Below, piece after piece: positions 34,319-43,538 of a stretch of DNA of 64,000 bases. The DNA comes from Aliiroseovarius zhejiangensis (lineage in GTDB: Bacteria; Pseudomonadota; Alphaproteobacteria; Rhodobacterales; Rhodobacteraceae). A program made the translations under genes and the position numbers. The stretch is from NCBI RefSeq assembly GCF_014656375.1, contig NZ_BNCH01000005.1, positions 1 to 64,000 on the forward strand, read 5' to 3'. Numbering within the stretch: the first letter of the stretch is position 1; each line of letters begins with the position of its first letter. The notes under the pieces are model-generated. The model did not search any database. It was not told where the DNA came from and saw only the letters and a list, made by a program, of their open reading frames with translations.

Positions 34319-34600
34319 TCAGTCCTCCCCGCCTGATGTGTCGGCTGCCGCCGTTTGTAGAGCTTTAAGCAGCAGCCGTTCAGCCCAAAACGGCATCTCA
34401 TCTGTACTCCAGGCGCGCCGTGGATCCGGCCAGACTTCATTAAAGACGGTCTCGGTCATGACCACCCAGGAAATGCGACCGCCGCTGCGGAGATAGGTGG
34501 GCCCTTTGCTGGCGCTCTTCGCAAGACTGAGCACCTGAAGAGGGAGAACCTCGATGTCAAAACGTTTGCCCTGAATGGGCGGAAGGATGGGAGGTTTCAT
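34319..34600 (-). CDS. Small uncharacterised protein
   Basis: A protein of 93 aa starting at 34600, where AAGGAAA lies a few bases upstream; the longer frame to 34723 lacks a site. It opens MKPPILPPIQGKRFDIEVLPLQVL and has an even mix of charged and hydrophobic residues, with two Trp near the end. No family recognised. It stands alone between the decayed zone and the tRNA gene. Confidence 0.5.
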   Translation of the reverse strand: MKPPILPPIQGKRFDIEVLPLQVLSLAKSASKGPTYLRSGGRISWVVMTETVFNEVWPDPRRAWSTDEMPFWAERLLLKALQTAAADTSGGED

Positions 34601-34723
34601 CTGTTTTCCTTTCGTCTGTGCACGCCAAAGGGCACGGCGGGGGCCGTGCTGTGCGCGAAAAGGGAAAACGTTCAAATCATAAGGTCCGATAGCACAACCC
34701 GCTGAAATTGCCAGCGGACACAT

Positions 34724-35047
34724 TGCGGCTACGATTCCTGGCTCACCCGAAACGTCAGCCTGATGTGTTGGCCTGGGCAGCGATGAACTTGAGCTGATTC
34801 AAAGAGCGCCCGTCCAGTCACCTCTTGTCGCATTGCGGACGACAACCAGTGCTCTGGATTCGGATAGCGGTTCCCCAGTCAGATTTGCGCAAAGCGCACC
34901 GCCCGGCAGTAGAGGGCAGCATCTGGCGACGCGCGGTCTTCCCCTCTCTTTCGGCGTGGCTCCCCCAGAGGAAAGCTCTTTTGACGAAAAAGGAAGAAAA
35001 CCATGCTAAAAAGGAAACTAATCCTGATTAGTCACATCTATGAGAAG
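34724..35047. other. Intergenic stretch next to tRNA-Lys
   Basis: About 320 bases with no supportable gene. A plus-strand open frame at 34825-35031 has no recognisable content. If an element integrated at the tRNA 3' end, its attachment site would lie at the right edge of this stretch. Confidence 0.4.
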
Positions 35048-35123
35048 TGGTGAGCCGTGAAGGATTCGAACCTTCGACCCACTGATTAAAAGTCAGTTGC
35101 TCTACCAACTGAGCTAACGGCCC
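35048..35123 (-). tRNA. trnK: tRNA-Lys (anticodon TTT)
   Basis: Read on the minus strand, a 76-base cloverleaf from GGGCCGT to ACGGCTC plus ACCA. The acceptor arms pair with one G-T. The D-loop (TAGCTCAGTTGGTAGAGC), anticodon loop (ACTTTTAAT) and T-arm (GTTCGAATC) are standard. The CCA is encoded. The 3' end faces the accessory region, the usual orientation for a tRNA used as an integration site. Confidence 0.95.
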
Positions 35124-35140
35124 ACTCTGTGAGCGCGGTG

Positions 35141-35167
35141 ACTATAGCTGTGGGCTTTGCAGGTCAA
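35141..35167 (-). promoter_or_regulatory. Candidate tRNA-Lys promoter
   Basis: On the minus strand TTGACC (35167-35162) and TATAGT (35146-35141), 15 bases apart, lie about 18 bases before the tRNA 5' end. The spacing is a little short of the usual 17. Confidence 0.4.
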
Positions 35168-35233
35168 CCCCATTTTCCACGGAATCCGCGCGATCTCTGG
35201 CAAAAGTTTTTTCAAAGGCGTATATCGCGCGCT

Positions 35234-36070
35234 ATGGCATCTGCCGACTCTATATCCCAACCGCTCGACTTCATGAAATGGCATGGAGCGGGCAATGACT
35301 TCGTGATGATCGATTCACGGGGGCGGGATGCTGTTGTCACGCGTGAGTTGGCGGCGAAACTGGGAGATCGCAACCGTGGAGTCGGGTTTGACCAGTTGGC
35401 CGAGATCAGAAGCTCGGACGCGGCCGATATTGACCTGGATTTCTGGAATGCCGATGGCAGCCGCGCGGGCGCGTGCGGCAACGCGACCCGATGCGTGGCG
35501 CAGTTTGTCATGGACACGACAGGGAAAGACGCCCTGACCATTCGTACCGCGCGCGGCATTCTGCAGGCGCGCGCCGATGGCGATCAGGTGGCCGTCAACA
35601 TGGGGCAGCCGCAAATGGATTGGGATCAAGTACCCTTGGCTTCGGATGTCGACACCGCCCATCTTCCGCTGGATGGCGACCCGGTAGCGGTCGGCATGGG
35701 CAACCCGCATTGCGTCTTTTTCGTCAATGACGCCGAGGCCGTTGACGTGGCCTCGATCGGGCCGCGCATCGAACATGATCCGCTGTTTCCCGAAGCCACC
35801 AATGTCGAGTTCGCCGAGGTGCGCGGACGCGACGAGATCAGGATGCGGGTATGGGAGCGTGGTACCGGGATCACCCTGGCCTGCGGGTCCGGGGCTTGTG
35901 CGACTGCCGTTGCCGCGCACCAACGCGGCTTGACCGACAAGCGCGTGCGGATGGAACTGGATGGCGGCTGGCTGACATTGGATTGGCGCGAAGATGGCGT
36001 TTGGATGACCGGCCCCACGGCCTTTGTGTTCAAGGGCCAGTTGACGCAAGAATTTCTGAAAGGGCTCTAG
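35234..36070 (+). CDS. dapF: Diaminopimelate epimerase
   Basis: Interconverts LL- and meso-diaminopimelate for lysine and peptidoglycan synthesis. The catalytic cysteines are both present, in ACGNATRC and [24 protein letters not shown] and [13 protein letters not shown] are family hallmarks. From the ATG at 35234 the protein is 278 aa, normal for the family. No good Shine-Dalgarno is visible, and the ATG at 35273 (MKWHG) could also serve. The next gene starts one base after the stop. First core gene after the accessory region. Confidence 0.96.
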   Translation: MASADSISQPLDFMKWHGAGNDFVMIDSRGRDAVVTRELAAKLGDRNRGVGFDQLAEIRSSDAADIDLDFWNADGSRAGACGNATRCVAQFVMDTTGKDALTIRTARGILQARADGDQVAVNMGQPQMDWDQVPLASDVDTAHLPLDGDPVAVGMGNPHCVFFVNDAEAVDVASIGPRIEHDPLFPEATNVEFAEVRGRDEIRMRVWERGTGITLACGSGACATAVAAHQRGLTDKRVRMELDGGWLTLDWREDGVWMTGPTAFVFKGQLTQEFLKGL

Positions 36071-36071
36071 G

Positions 36072-37334
36072 ATGGGTGCGACACCCCCCGTCTTTGCGAC
36101 ACTGGGCTGTCGCCTGAACGCCTATGAGACCGAGGCGATGAAGCGTCTGGCGGACGAGGCGGGCGTTGAAGGTGCGGTCGTGGTCAACACCTGCGCCGTG
36201 ACGGCCGAGGCCGTGCGCAAGGCGCGTCAGGAAATCCGCAAGCTGCGGCGCGAAAACCCCGACGCCAAGGTCATCGTCACCGGCTGCGCCGCACAGACAG
36301 AACCTGAAACTTTCGCCGCAATGGACGAGGTGGATGCCGTGATCGGTAATCACGAAAAGATGGAACCTGCGACCTGGGCAGGCCTTGCCCCCGATCTGAT
36401 CGGCGACACCGAACGGGTGCAGGTCAATGACATCATGTCCGTGACCGAAACCGCCAGTCATTTGATCGACGGGTTCGGCACCCGGTCTCGTGCCTATGTG
36501 CAGGTGCAAAACGGCTGCGATCACCGCTGCACCTTTTGTATCATCCCCTATGGCCGGGGCAATTCTCGGTCTGTGCCCGCAGGTGTTGTGGTCGACCAGA
36601 TCAAGCGCCTTGTGGATAAAGGGTTCAACGAGGTCGTCCTGACCGGCGTCGACCTGACAAGCTGGGGCGCCGACCTGCCCGGTGAACCGCGTCTGGGCGA
36701 TCTGGTCATGCGAATCCTGCGCCTTGTGCCCGACCTGCCGCGCTTGCGCATCAGCTCGATCGACTCGATCGAGGCGGATGACAACCTGATGCTGGCCATC
36801 GCGTCCGAGCCGCGCTTGATGCCGCATTTGCACCTGAGCCTGCAACATGGCGATGACCTGATCCTGAAACGGATGAAGCGCCGCCACCTGCGCGACGACG
36901 CAATTGCCTTTTGCGAAGAAGCCCGCCGCCTGCGCCCCGACATCACGTTCGGCGCGGATATCATCGCTGGCTTCCCGACCGAAACCGAGGCGCATTTTGA
37001 AAACAGCCTGAAACTGGTCACGGATTGCGACCTGACATGGCTGCACGTCTTTCCCTATTCCAAACGCGACGGCACGCCAGCCGCGAAAATCCCCTCGCAA
37101 ATCAACGGCGCGATCATCAAGGACCGTGCCGCCCGCCTGCGCGCAGCGGGTGATGCGCAGGCCAAACGGCATCTGGCTGCCCAGGTCGGGCAGCAGCACC
37201 GTGTTTTGATGGAAAACCCCACCATGGGCCGCACCGAACAATTCGCAGAAGTCGTGTTCCGGACCCCGCAGATCGAGGGCGCGATCGTCACGGTCACACC
37301 CAAGGGGATCACGGGCGGCCAATTGCTGGCCTGA
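36072..37334 (+). CDS. mtaB: tRNA t6A37 methylthiotransferase MtaB
   Basis: A radical-SAM enzyme of 420 aa that adds a methylthio group to t6A37 in tRNAs reading ANN codons. The N-terminal UPF0004 domain has Cys residues for one iron-sulfur cluster (TLGCRLNAYE, NTCAVT, TGCAAQ). The radical SAM motif is CDHRCTFCIIPYGRG. A C-terminal TRAM-like stretch is short. TLGCRLN and the GNSRS motif separate MtaB from MiaB. It directly follows dapF, so the two are probably co-transcribed. Confidence 0.93.
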   Translation: MGATPPVFATLGCRLNAYETEAMKRLADEAGVEGAVVVNTCAVTAEAVRKARQEIRKLRRENPDAKVIVTGCAAQTEPETFAAMDEVDAVIGNHEKMEPATWAGLAPDLIGDTERVQVNDIMSVTETASHLIDGFGTRSRAYVQVQNGCDHRCTFCIIPYGRGNSRSVPAGVVVDQIKRLVDKGFNEVVLTGVDLTSWGADLPGEPRLGDLVMRILRLVPDLPRLRISSIDSIEADDNLMLAIASEPRLMPHLHLSLQHGDDLILKRMKRRHLRDDAIAFCEEARRLRPDITFGADIIAGFPTETEAHFENSLKLVTDCDLTWLHVFPYSKRDGTPAAKIPSQINGAIIKDRAARLRAAGDAQAKRHLAAQVGQQHRVLMENPTMGRTEQFAEVVFRTPQIEGAIVTVTPKGITGGQLLA

Positions 37335-37419
37335 ACAGGTCGGCGACCATCCGCTGCGCATCGTGGAATCATAGACATATGGCCTCGGCCTCCCTACATT
37401 TAATGTGAAGGAGGATCAC

Positions 37420-37698
37420 ATGCCCCTACCACTTGCCCCTATTGCGGCCTTTGCCATCCGCTATGGCTCTGTTGCCGTCGCCGCATATGCTTTCGCCCGT
37501 TCGATCGAGCGGGGGCGGCGCGATCAGCGTCACGAGGACGCGCTGGATGATGCGCCCGAAGGCGTCACTGCCCGGCGCGACAATGAACAGGTGAACGCAA
37601 CCGCACGGATGCGGCGCGTGATTCGGTTTGGCGACGCCGGACCGGGGATCGAGATTGACGCCGTCAGCTTGACCCGCATTCGATTTCGAAAGGTCTGA
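37420..37698 (+). CDS. Small uncharacterised protein
   Basis: A 92-aa protein with a strong AAGGAGG 5 bases before the ATG at 37420. The N-terminal 25 residues (PLPLAPIAAFAIRYGSVAVAAYAFA) are hydrophobic and could be a membrane anchor; the rest is charged. No family is recognised. Three bases separate it from the GST gene, so they share a transcript. Confidence 0.75.
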   Translation: MPLPLAPIAAFAIRYGSVAVAAYAFARSIERGRRDQRHEDALDDAPEGVTARRDNEQVNATARMRRVIRFGDAGPGIEIDAVSLTRIRFRKV

Positions 37699-37701
37699 CC
37701 C

Positions 37702-38304
37702 GTGCAACTTATTACCTCGCCCGCGTCCCCCTTTGCGCGCAAGGCCCGTATGGTGATCATCGAGACGGGTCAGCAGGACAATGTGGAGTTGGTTGAGGTC
37801 ATCTCCTCCCCCACTGCGCCCAATCCGCAACTGACCGCAGCCAATCCGATGTCGAAAATCCCCGCCCTGATCCGCAGCGACGGGCCGACCCTTTATGATA
37901 GCCGCGTGGTGACGCGTTATCTGGACGCACGCGCCGGTGGCACGCTTTATCCTGAAAGCCGGATATGGGACGTGCTGATCCTTGAAGCGACAGGCGATGC
38001 GATCATGGATGCGGGCGTCCTGATGGTCTACGAAAACCGCTGCCGACCCGAAGACATGCAGTTCGGTGGCTGGATGGATGCCCAATGGGGCAAGATCGAA
38101 GGCGCGCTGGACGCACTGAACACCCGCTGGATGAGCCATTTGTCCGGTCCGCTGGATATGGGGCAAATCGCCGTGGGCTGTGCCCTGGGCTATCTGGATT
38201 TCCGCCATGCGGACCGGGAATGGCGCAAGGGGCGTGATGCGCTGGACGACTGGTTCGCGGTGTTTTCCACGCGCGACAGTTTCAAAGCCACGACACCTGC
38301 CTGA
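37702..38304 (+). CDS. Glutathione S-transferase family protein
   Basis: A 200-aa GST-fold protein. The N-terminal thioredoxin-like domain opens LITSPASPFARKARMVI, with SPFARK in the active-site position and NPMSKIPALI giving the cis-Pro. The C-terminal helical domain (about 85-200) is complete. It probably conjugates glutathione or acts in thiol chemistry; the substrate cannot be told. Confidence 0.88.
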   Translation: MQLITSPASPFARKARMVIIETGQQDNVELVEVISSPTAPNPQLTAANPMSKIPALIRSDGPTLYDSRVVTRYLDARAGGTLYPESRIWDVLILEATGDAIMDAGVLMVYENRCRPEDMQFGGWMDAQWGKIEGALDALNTRWMSHLSGPLDMGQIAVGCALGYLDFRHADREWRKGRDALDDWFAVFSTRDSFKATTPA

Positions 38305-38378
38305 GTCGCCCGGCCCCGATCACGCCGGTATTTCACGAAGTTTTTCCGCCTTTGCGCGCTAACTGCGGCAACATAACC

Positions 38379-38406
38379 TTGAAAAGCCGCCCCTGCGCCC
38401 TAATGA
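38379..38406 (+). promoter_or_regulatory. Candidate petABC promoter
   Basis: TTGAAA (38379-38384) and TAATGA (38401-38406), 16 bases apart, lie about 115 bases before petA in a 215-bp gap. A plausible vegetative promoter; not proven. Confidence 0.35.
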
Positions 38407-38519
38407 CTTCTGGACTGGGCGCAATTCCTTGGATAAACAGCCGCGAAACGGACTGCTTTCTTGGGCGGTCTTTTGTCGTGTCGGTTGCAATTTTGCGACC
38501 TAGCTAGGGAGATGCGCTC

Positions 38520-39083
38520 TTGTCACAAGCCGACGACCACCAAGGAACCCGCCGGGATTTCCTTTATTACGCCACCGGTGGTGCCGCAGCCGTTACGGCC
38601 GGCGTCGCAGTTTGGCCGCTCGTTGATCAAATGAACCCCTCGGCTGACGTGAAGGCGCTCAGCTCGATCCGTGTGGATATTTCGGGTGTCGAAGTCGGCA
38701 GCCAGATCACGGTGAAATGGCTGGGCAAACCGGTCTTTATCCGTCGCCGCACCGAAGAGGAAATCGCCGCCGCCCGCGCCGATGATGACGCCGCCCTGCC
38801 GGACGACAAGGCCCGCAACGCCAATGTCGACGCATCCCTGTCGGCTGCCGATGAAAACCGCTCCATGGACGAAGCAGGCGAATGGCTGGTCATGATGGGC
38901 GTCTGTACCCACCTTGGCTGTGTGCCGCTGGGCGACGGTGCTGGCGATTTCGGCGGTTGGTATTGCCCCTGCCACGGCTCGCACTATGACGCATCTGGCC
39001 GCATCCGCAGGGGTCCGGCACCTGAAAACCTGCCCGTTCCCGTCGCCGAATTTGTCGACGAAACGACAATCAAGCTGGGCTAA
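38520..39083 (+). CDS. petA: Ubiquinol-cytochrome c reductase Rieske iron-sulfur subunit
   Basis: The 187-aa Rieske protein of the cytochrome bc1 complex, which takes an electron from ubiquinol. A Tat-type anchor ([13 protein letters not shown]) leads into the one membrane helix. The 2Fe-2S ligands are in CTHLGC and CPCHGSHYD. The start is a TTG with GGGAG about 9 bases upstream; no ATG is near. First gene of petABC. Confidence 0.96.
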   Translation: MSQADDHQGTRRDFLYYATGGAAAVTAGVAVWPLVDQMNPSADVKALSSIRVDISGVEVGSQITVKWLGKPVFIRRRTEEEIAAARADDDAALPDDKARNANVDASLSAADENRSMDEAGEWLVMMGVCTHLGCVPLGDGAGDFGGWYCPCHGSHYDASGRIRRGPAPENLPVPVAEFVDETTIKLG

Positions 39084-39094
39084 GGGAGGCTTAC

Positions 39095-40408
39095 ATGTCC
39101 GGAATTCCTCATGACCACTACGAGCCCAAGACCGGGTTCGAAAAATGGCTGAACAAGCGGCTTCCCGTTGTTGGCCTGCTGTATGACACCCTGATGATCC
39201 CCACGCCCAAGAACCTGAACTGGTGGTGGATCTGGGGCATCGTCCTGACCTTCTGTCTGGTGATGCAAATCGTGACCGGCATCATTCTGGTGATGCACTA
39301 CACGCCGCATGTCGACATGGCGTTCGCGTCCATCGAACACATCATGCGCGACGTGAATGGCGGGCATATGCTGCGCTATATCCACGCCAACGGCGCTTCG
39401 CTGTTCTTCGTGGCCGTCTATATCCACATCTTCCGCGGCCTGTTCTATGGTTCCTATAAAGCCCCGCGCGAAGTCACATGGATCATCGGCATGCTGATCT
39501 ATCTGATGATGATGGCGACCGGCTTCCTGGGCTATGTTCTGCCCTGGGGTCAAATGTCCTTCTGGGGTGCAACCGTCATCACCGGCCTGTTTGGCGCCAT
39601 CCCGTTCATCGGTGAAGGCCTGCAAACCTGGCTGCTGGGCGGACCGGCTGTGGACAACGCCACGCTTAACCGCTTCTTCTCGCTGCACTATCTGCTGCCC
39701 TTCGTGATCGCAGCTCTGGTCGCCGTTCACATCTGGGCCTTCCACACCACGGGCAACAACAACCCGACCGGTGTCGAAGTGCGTCGTGGCTCGAAAGAAG
39801 AGGCCGAGAAAGACACCCTGCCCTTCTGGCCCTATTTCGTCATCAAAGACCTTGTTGGCCTTGGCATCGTGTTGATCATCTTCTTCGCCATTGTCGGCTT
39901 CATGCCCAACTATCTGGGCCACCCCGACAACTATATCGAAGCCAACCCGCTGGCGACGCCTGCGCATATCGTGCCGGAATGGTATTACCTGCCCTTCTAC
40001 GCGATCCTGCGCGCCTTCACCGCTGATGTGTGGGCCGTGCAAGCGGTCAGCTTCCTGACCGGCGGCATTGTCGATGCGAAGTTCTTCGGCGTGCTGGCGA
40101 TGTTCGGCGCGATCTTCGTGATGGCGCTGGCCCCGTGGCTCGACACCTCGTCGGTCCGCTCGGGTCAGTATCGTCCGGCGTTCAAGTGGTGGTTCCGCCT
40201 GCTGGTCATCGACTTCATCGTTCTGATGTGGGTCGGGGCACGCGACACGAACTTCCCGCATGACTGGATTTCGCTGATCGGCGCCACATACTGGTTCGCT
40301 TACTTCCTGGTGATCCTGCCGCTTCTGGGCCTGTTCGAAAAACCGACCACGCCCCCGGCCACCATCGAGGAAGACTTCAAAGCCCACTATCCCGGCGCAG
40401 CCGAGTGA
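39095..40408 (+). CDS. petB: Cytochrome b of the bc1 complex
   Basis: A 437-aa integral membrane subunit with eight expected helices carrying both b hemes and the two quinone sites. Visible are [12 protein letters not shown] (Qo region), the heme-ligand histidines in [10 protein letters not shown] and HIWAFHTTG, and [13 protein letters not shown] (PEWY motif). An AGGGAGG lies just upstream. Length fits bacterial cytochrome b. Confidence 0.97.
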   Translation: MSGIPHDHYEPKTGFEKWLNKRLPVVGLLYDTLMIPTPKNLNWWWIWGIVLTFCLVMQIVTGIILVMHYTPHVDMAFASIEHIMRDVNGGHMLRYIHANGASLFFVAVYIHIFRGLFYGSYKAPREVTWIIGMLIYLMMMATGFLGYVLPWGQMSFWGATVITGLFGAIPFIGEGLQTWLLGGPAVDNATLNRFFSLHYLLPFVIAALVAVHIWAFHTTGNNNPTGVEVRRGSKEEAEKDTLPFWPYFVIKDLVGLGIVLIIFFAIVGFMPNYLGHPDNYIEANPLATPAHIVPEWYYLPFYAILRAFTADVWAVQAVSFLTGGIVDAKFFGVLAMFGAIFVMALAPWLDTSSVRSGQYRPAFKWWFRLLVIDFIVLMWVGARDTNFPHDWISLIGATYWFAYFLVILPLLGLFEKPTTPPATIEEDFKAHYPGAAE

Positions 40409-40425
40409 GAAAGGATCGAGGATCA

Positions 40426-41223
40426 ATGATCAAGAAACTCGCAACATCCGCCCTTGTCGCGCTGGCGCTGACCACTGGTGGCGCGTCGGCAGCCGGCGAT
40501 GAAGGCCATATCGAGGACATCGCGTTTTCGTTCGAATGGCCGTTTGGCACCTATGACCAGGAACAGCTGCGCCGCGGCCTGAAGGTCTATACCGAGGTCT
40601 GCGCGGCCTGCCACGGCCTGAAATATGTGCCGCTGCGCACGCTGGCCGACCCCGGCGGTCCGCACTACACCGAAGACGAAGTGCGTGCCTATGCCGCCGA
40701 GAACTTCACCATTTATGATGAAGAGCTTGAGGATGACCGCCCGCGCAAACCGTCGGATTTCTTCCCCACCGTATCGGGCGAAGGCATGGGGCCGGACTTG
40801 TCCCTGATGGCCAAGGCCCGCGCAGGGTTTCATGGCCCTGCGGGCACCGGTCTGAACCAGCTGTTCCGCGGCATGGGTGGTGCGGAATACATCGCCAGCT
40901 TCCTGCTGGGCTTCAATGGTGAAGAAGACGAGGTTGCGGGCAGCGTCCTTTATGGCAACACCGCCTTTCCGGGCGGCTGGGTGTCGATGCCTCCGCAGTT
41001 GGAAGACGGTCTGGTCGACTATGATGACGGTCACAACAACTCGGCCCATCACATGGCCGAAGATGTTGCCGCCTTCCTGATGTGGACCGCAGAACCGAAG
41101 ATGATGGCCCGCAAACAGGCTGGCTTCGTGTCGGTCCTGCTTCTGGTGCTGCTGACCTCGCTTCTGTATCTGACAAACAAGAAGCTCTGGGCACCGCACA
41201 AGGGCAAGCAGCTTGATCTGTAA
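40426..41223 (+). CDS. petC: Cytochrome c1 of the bc1 complex
   Basis: A 265-aa heme protein that passes electrons to soluble cytochrome c. I start it at the ATG at 40426 (MIKKLATS), which has a signal peptide ([18 protein letters not shown]) and a GGATCGAGG site; an upstream start at 40405 overlaps petB. The c-type heme motif is VCAACHGLK, the Met ligand region includes SMPPQLEDG, and one C-terminal helix ([15 protein letters not shown]) anchors it. Last gene of petABC. Confidence 0.97.
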   Translation: MIKKLATSALVALALTTGGASAAGDEGHIEDIAFSFEWPFGTYDQEQLRRGLKVYTEVCAACHGLKYVPLRTLADPGGPHYTEDEVRAYAAENFTIYDEELEDDRPRKPSDFFPTVSGEGMGPDLSLMAKARAGFHGPAGTGLNQLFRGMGGAEYIASFLLGFNGEEDEVAGSVLYGNTAFPGGWVSMPPQLEDGLVDYDDGHNNSAHHMAEDVAAFLMWTAEPKMMARKQAGFVSVLLLVLLTSLLYLTNKKLWAPHKGKQLDL

Positions 41224-41243
41224 TCAGATCGACCAATGAACAG

Positions 41244-41271
41244 AAAAGGGCGCCCCTTGGCGCCCTTTTTC
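41244..41271. terminator. Terminator shared by petC and thiQ
   Basis: A strong hairpin (AAAGGGCGCC / GGCGCCCTTT) followed by a T-run on the plus strand and preceded by A bases, so it can stop transcription from both sides. It lies between the converging petC and thiQ. Confidence 0.9.
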
Positions 41272-41290
41272 TTTAGTTCGGCCGCCCCAT

Positions 41291-41983
41291 CTAGCCGCCA
41301 AGATAATCCCGCAGAGCGTCTGGCGGATTCGCGAAGATCTCCGGTGTCGGCACCGGCGCGTGGGCGGTCCCCCCTTCGACCAGAATAACTTCGTCCGACA
41401 TCAACCGGGCATCTTCGGGGTTGTGGCTGACCATCAAGAATGTCGCCTTGGTCTCGGCGGCCAACTCGCCCACGAGTTCCAACATCTCGGCGCGCAAGGC
41501 CGGTCCAAGCGCCCCGAACGGTTCATCCAGAAGCAGCAACGGTCGATCCCGCAAAAGCACCCGCGCCAAGGCGACCCGTGCAATCTGCCCACCCGACAGT
41601 TGCGCGGGCTTGCGCCCTTCCTTCCCGCCAAGCCCGACCCGCGCCAAGGCCGCCCCGACCCGCGAGGTATCCTCGGCCGTCAGCCGCAAATCGGGCCGCA
41701 ATCCCAACCCGACATTCTGCGCCACGGTCAGGTGCGGAAACAGGTTGTTGTCCTGAAACACCATGCTGATGGGTCGATCCGCGGGATCGTTGGGCATCAC
41801 CGTCCCTTGCCAACGGATCACCCCGTCGCTCAGCGGCTGGAAGCCGGCGATCATGGCCAGCAAGGTGGACTTCCCCGCCCCGGATGGCCCCAGAACCGCC
41901 ACCCGCTCGCCCCGGTTCACATGCAGATCGGCGCTCAGGGTAAAATCCCCCATGTCAACGCGCGCGTTTTCAATCGTCAGCAT
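41291..41983 (-). CDS. thiQ: Thiamine ABC transporter ATP-binding protein
   Basis: The 230-aa ATPase of the thiamine/TPP importer. Walker A GPSGAGKST, the Q-loop (FQDNNLFPH), signature LSGGQIARVALAR and Walker B LLLLDEPFGALG are all present. It overlaps the end of thiP by 14 bases. The riboswitch upstream of thiB supports thiamine as substrate. Confidence 0.94.
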   Translation of the reverse strand: MLTIENARVDMGDFTLSADLHVNRGERVAVLGPSGAGKSTLLAMIAGFQPLSDGVIRWQGTVMPNDPADRPISMVFQDNNLFPHLTVAQNVGLGLRPDLRLTAEDTSRVGAALARVGLGGKEGRKPAQLSGGQIARVALARVLLRDRPLLLLDEPFGALGPALRAEMLELVGELAAETKATFLMVSHNPEDARLMSDEVILVEGGTAHAPVPTPEIFANPPDALRDYLGG

Positions 41984-43538
41984 TCACGCGACCCCCTCGG
42001 TCAAAGATCCAGAACAGGCACAGCGACAGGCCCAGCAGCAGCACCGCCGCCGCTGCCGCGTCATCCATCCGATAGGCCCCCATCAGGCGATAAAGCTGCA
42101 AGGGCAATGTCACCCCATCGGGCGCGGCGAACATCGCGATGACGCCAAGGTCACCCATCGACAGCGCCGCCGCCAACCCAAGCGCAAACCCGAGTGGGCG
42201 TCGCAATCGTGGCAACCATAACAATCGCACCCGCGTTAGCCCGTGCAGGCCCAGCCCGTCTGCCAGCCTGCCGTAATCCTTTTCGATCTGCCTCAGCGCC
42301 GGCACAAGCGCGCGTAGGGTGAAAGGCAGGCTCATCGCCGCGTTCACCACCGCCGTGACCGGCAAAGCAAGATCCGATGGTTTCACGAAAGGAAACAGGA
42401 TCAGGAACAGCCCCGTTCCCACCACCAGAGGCGAGGCCGCAATGGTCAGATAGCCCAACCCTTCGACCAGCCACGCGCCGCGCTGCACGACGAGCGCCGC
42501 GATCGGCAAAGCAAGTGCCAGGGTCAGCAGGGCCGATCCGAAAGCCACCATAAGGGACCGAGCCGCCGCCTGAAATACGGATGCGGGCAAGGTCAGAAGC
42601 CCCGGCGCCCCATCGACGATGACCATGGTCAGGGGCAGCAGCAGAAAAAGGCTGGCCAAGGTCACGGCCACCACATCCATGACGCGCTGCGCCCGCGTAT
42701 CGTCCCACCGCTGCACCGCGCGATCAAGACCCGCCCCCATGTCGCCCGGAATGGCGACCCGGAACGCGATCAGGGCTGCCCCCGCCCCCATCGCGAACTG
42801 TATCAACGCCAGCAGCGCCGCGCGGCCAAGGTCGAAATCGAACTTGAATGCCTCATAGATGGCCAGTTCGACCGTGGTCGCCCGCGGCCCCCCACCCAGC
42901 GCCAGTGCCACGGCGAAGGAGGTCAGACAGATCAGGAAAATCACCAGAAACGCGCCGGGGATCACCTCGCGCAGCATCGGGCGCTCCAATGTGCGCGCAA
43001 TGTCGCGGGGACCCATGCCAAGCGATGCAGCCAGGCGGAAGCGTTCGGCCGGGATCGACAGCCAGCCTTGCAGGATCAGGCGCGTTGCCAGCGGCAGGTT
43101 GAAGAACACATGGGCCAGAATGACCCCGTGATAGCCGTAAATCGAGATCGGCTCGCCCCCCATCACGCCCAGCGCCGCGCTGATGATGCCGTTGCGTCCA
43201 AAGACAGCAATCAGGCCCAGCACGGCGACGATGATCGGCAGAATGAAGGGGGCGCCCAGCAAGGTAACGAGCAATCGACGCCCCGGAAACGAGCGGCGGG
43301 CCAAGGCGCGCGCCACGGGTATGGCCAGCACCACACTGACCCCTGCCGACAGCGCCGCCTGCCACAACGTGAACCGGATCGCGGCCCAATCCGACGGACC
43401 AAGACCGCGCCCGCCATCGGCCCTGAGAATGACGGCGACAAGCGTGCCGAACACCAGCACGACCAGCAACAGGACAGCCAGAAGGCCGGGCCAGTGCGAC
43501 ACCCAGATGGGGCGATCTGTCCGGCCCGACCGCATCAT
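41970..43538 (-). CDS. thiP: Thiamine ABC transporter permease
   Basis: A 522-aa double-length permease with about twelve membrane helices, made of two fused binding-protein-dependent transport domains, as is normal for ThiP. The start directly follows the thiB stop. The coupling segments near MGPRDIARTLERP and LGLHGLTRVRLLW fit EAA loops that meet the ATPase. Confidence 0.93.
   Translation of the reverse strand: MMRSGRTDRPIWVSHWPGLLAVLLLVVLVFGTLVAVILRADGGRGLGPSDWAAIRFTLWQAALSAGVSVVLAIPVARALARRSFPGRRLLVTLLGAPFILPIIVAVLGLIAVFGRNGIISAALGVMGGEPISIYGYHGVILAHVFFNLPLATRLILQGWLSIPAERFRLAASLGMGPRDIARTLERPMLREVIPGAFLVIFLICLTSFAVALALGGGPRATTVELAIYEAFKFDFDLGRAALLALIQFAMGAGAALIAFRVAIPGDMGAGLDRAVQRWDDTRAQRVMDVVAVTLASLFLLLPLTMVIVDGAPGLLTLPASVFQAAARSLMVAFGSALLTLALALPIAALVVQRGAWLVEGLGYLTIAASPLVVGTGLFLILFPFVKPSDLALPVTAVVNAAMSLPFTLRALVPALRQIEKDYGRLADGLGLHGLTRVRLLWLPRLRRPLGFALGLAAALSMGDLGVIAMFAAPDGVTLPLQLYRLMGAYRMDDAAAAAVLLLGLSLCLFWIFDRGGRVNADD

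Noticed and set aside
1..35000. CRISPR array or Cas genes that might make the Tn7-like module CRISPR-guided
   Set aside because: No regular repeat-spacer pattern and no Cas motif was seen anywhere in the window.
34825..35031. Plus-strand open frame of 68 codons before tRNA-Lys
   Set aside because: No ribosome binding site, no recognisable content and it lies in the boundary stretch.
36030..37361. 443-codon minus-strand open frame opposite mtaB
   Set aside because: Antisense to a clear mtaB gene, His/Gln-rich composition typical of a shadow frame.
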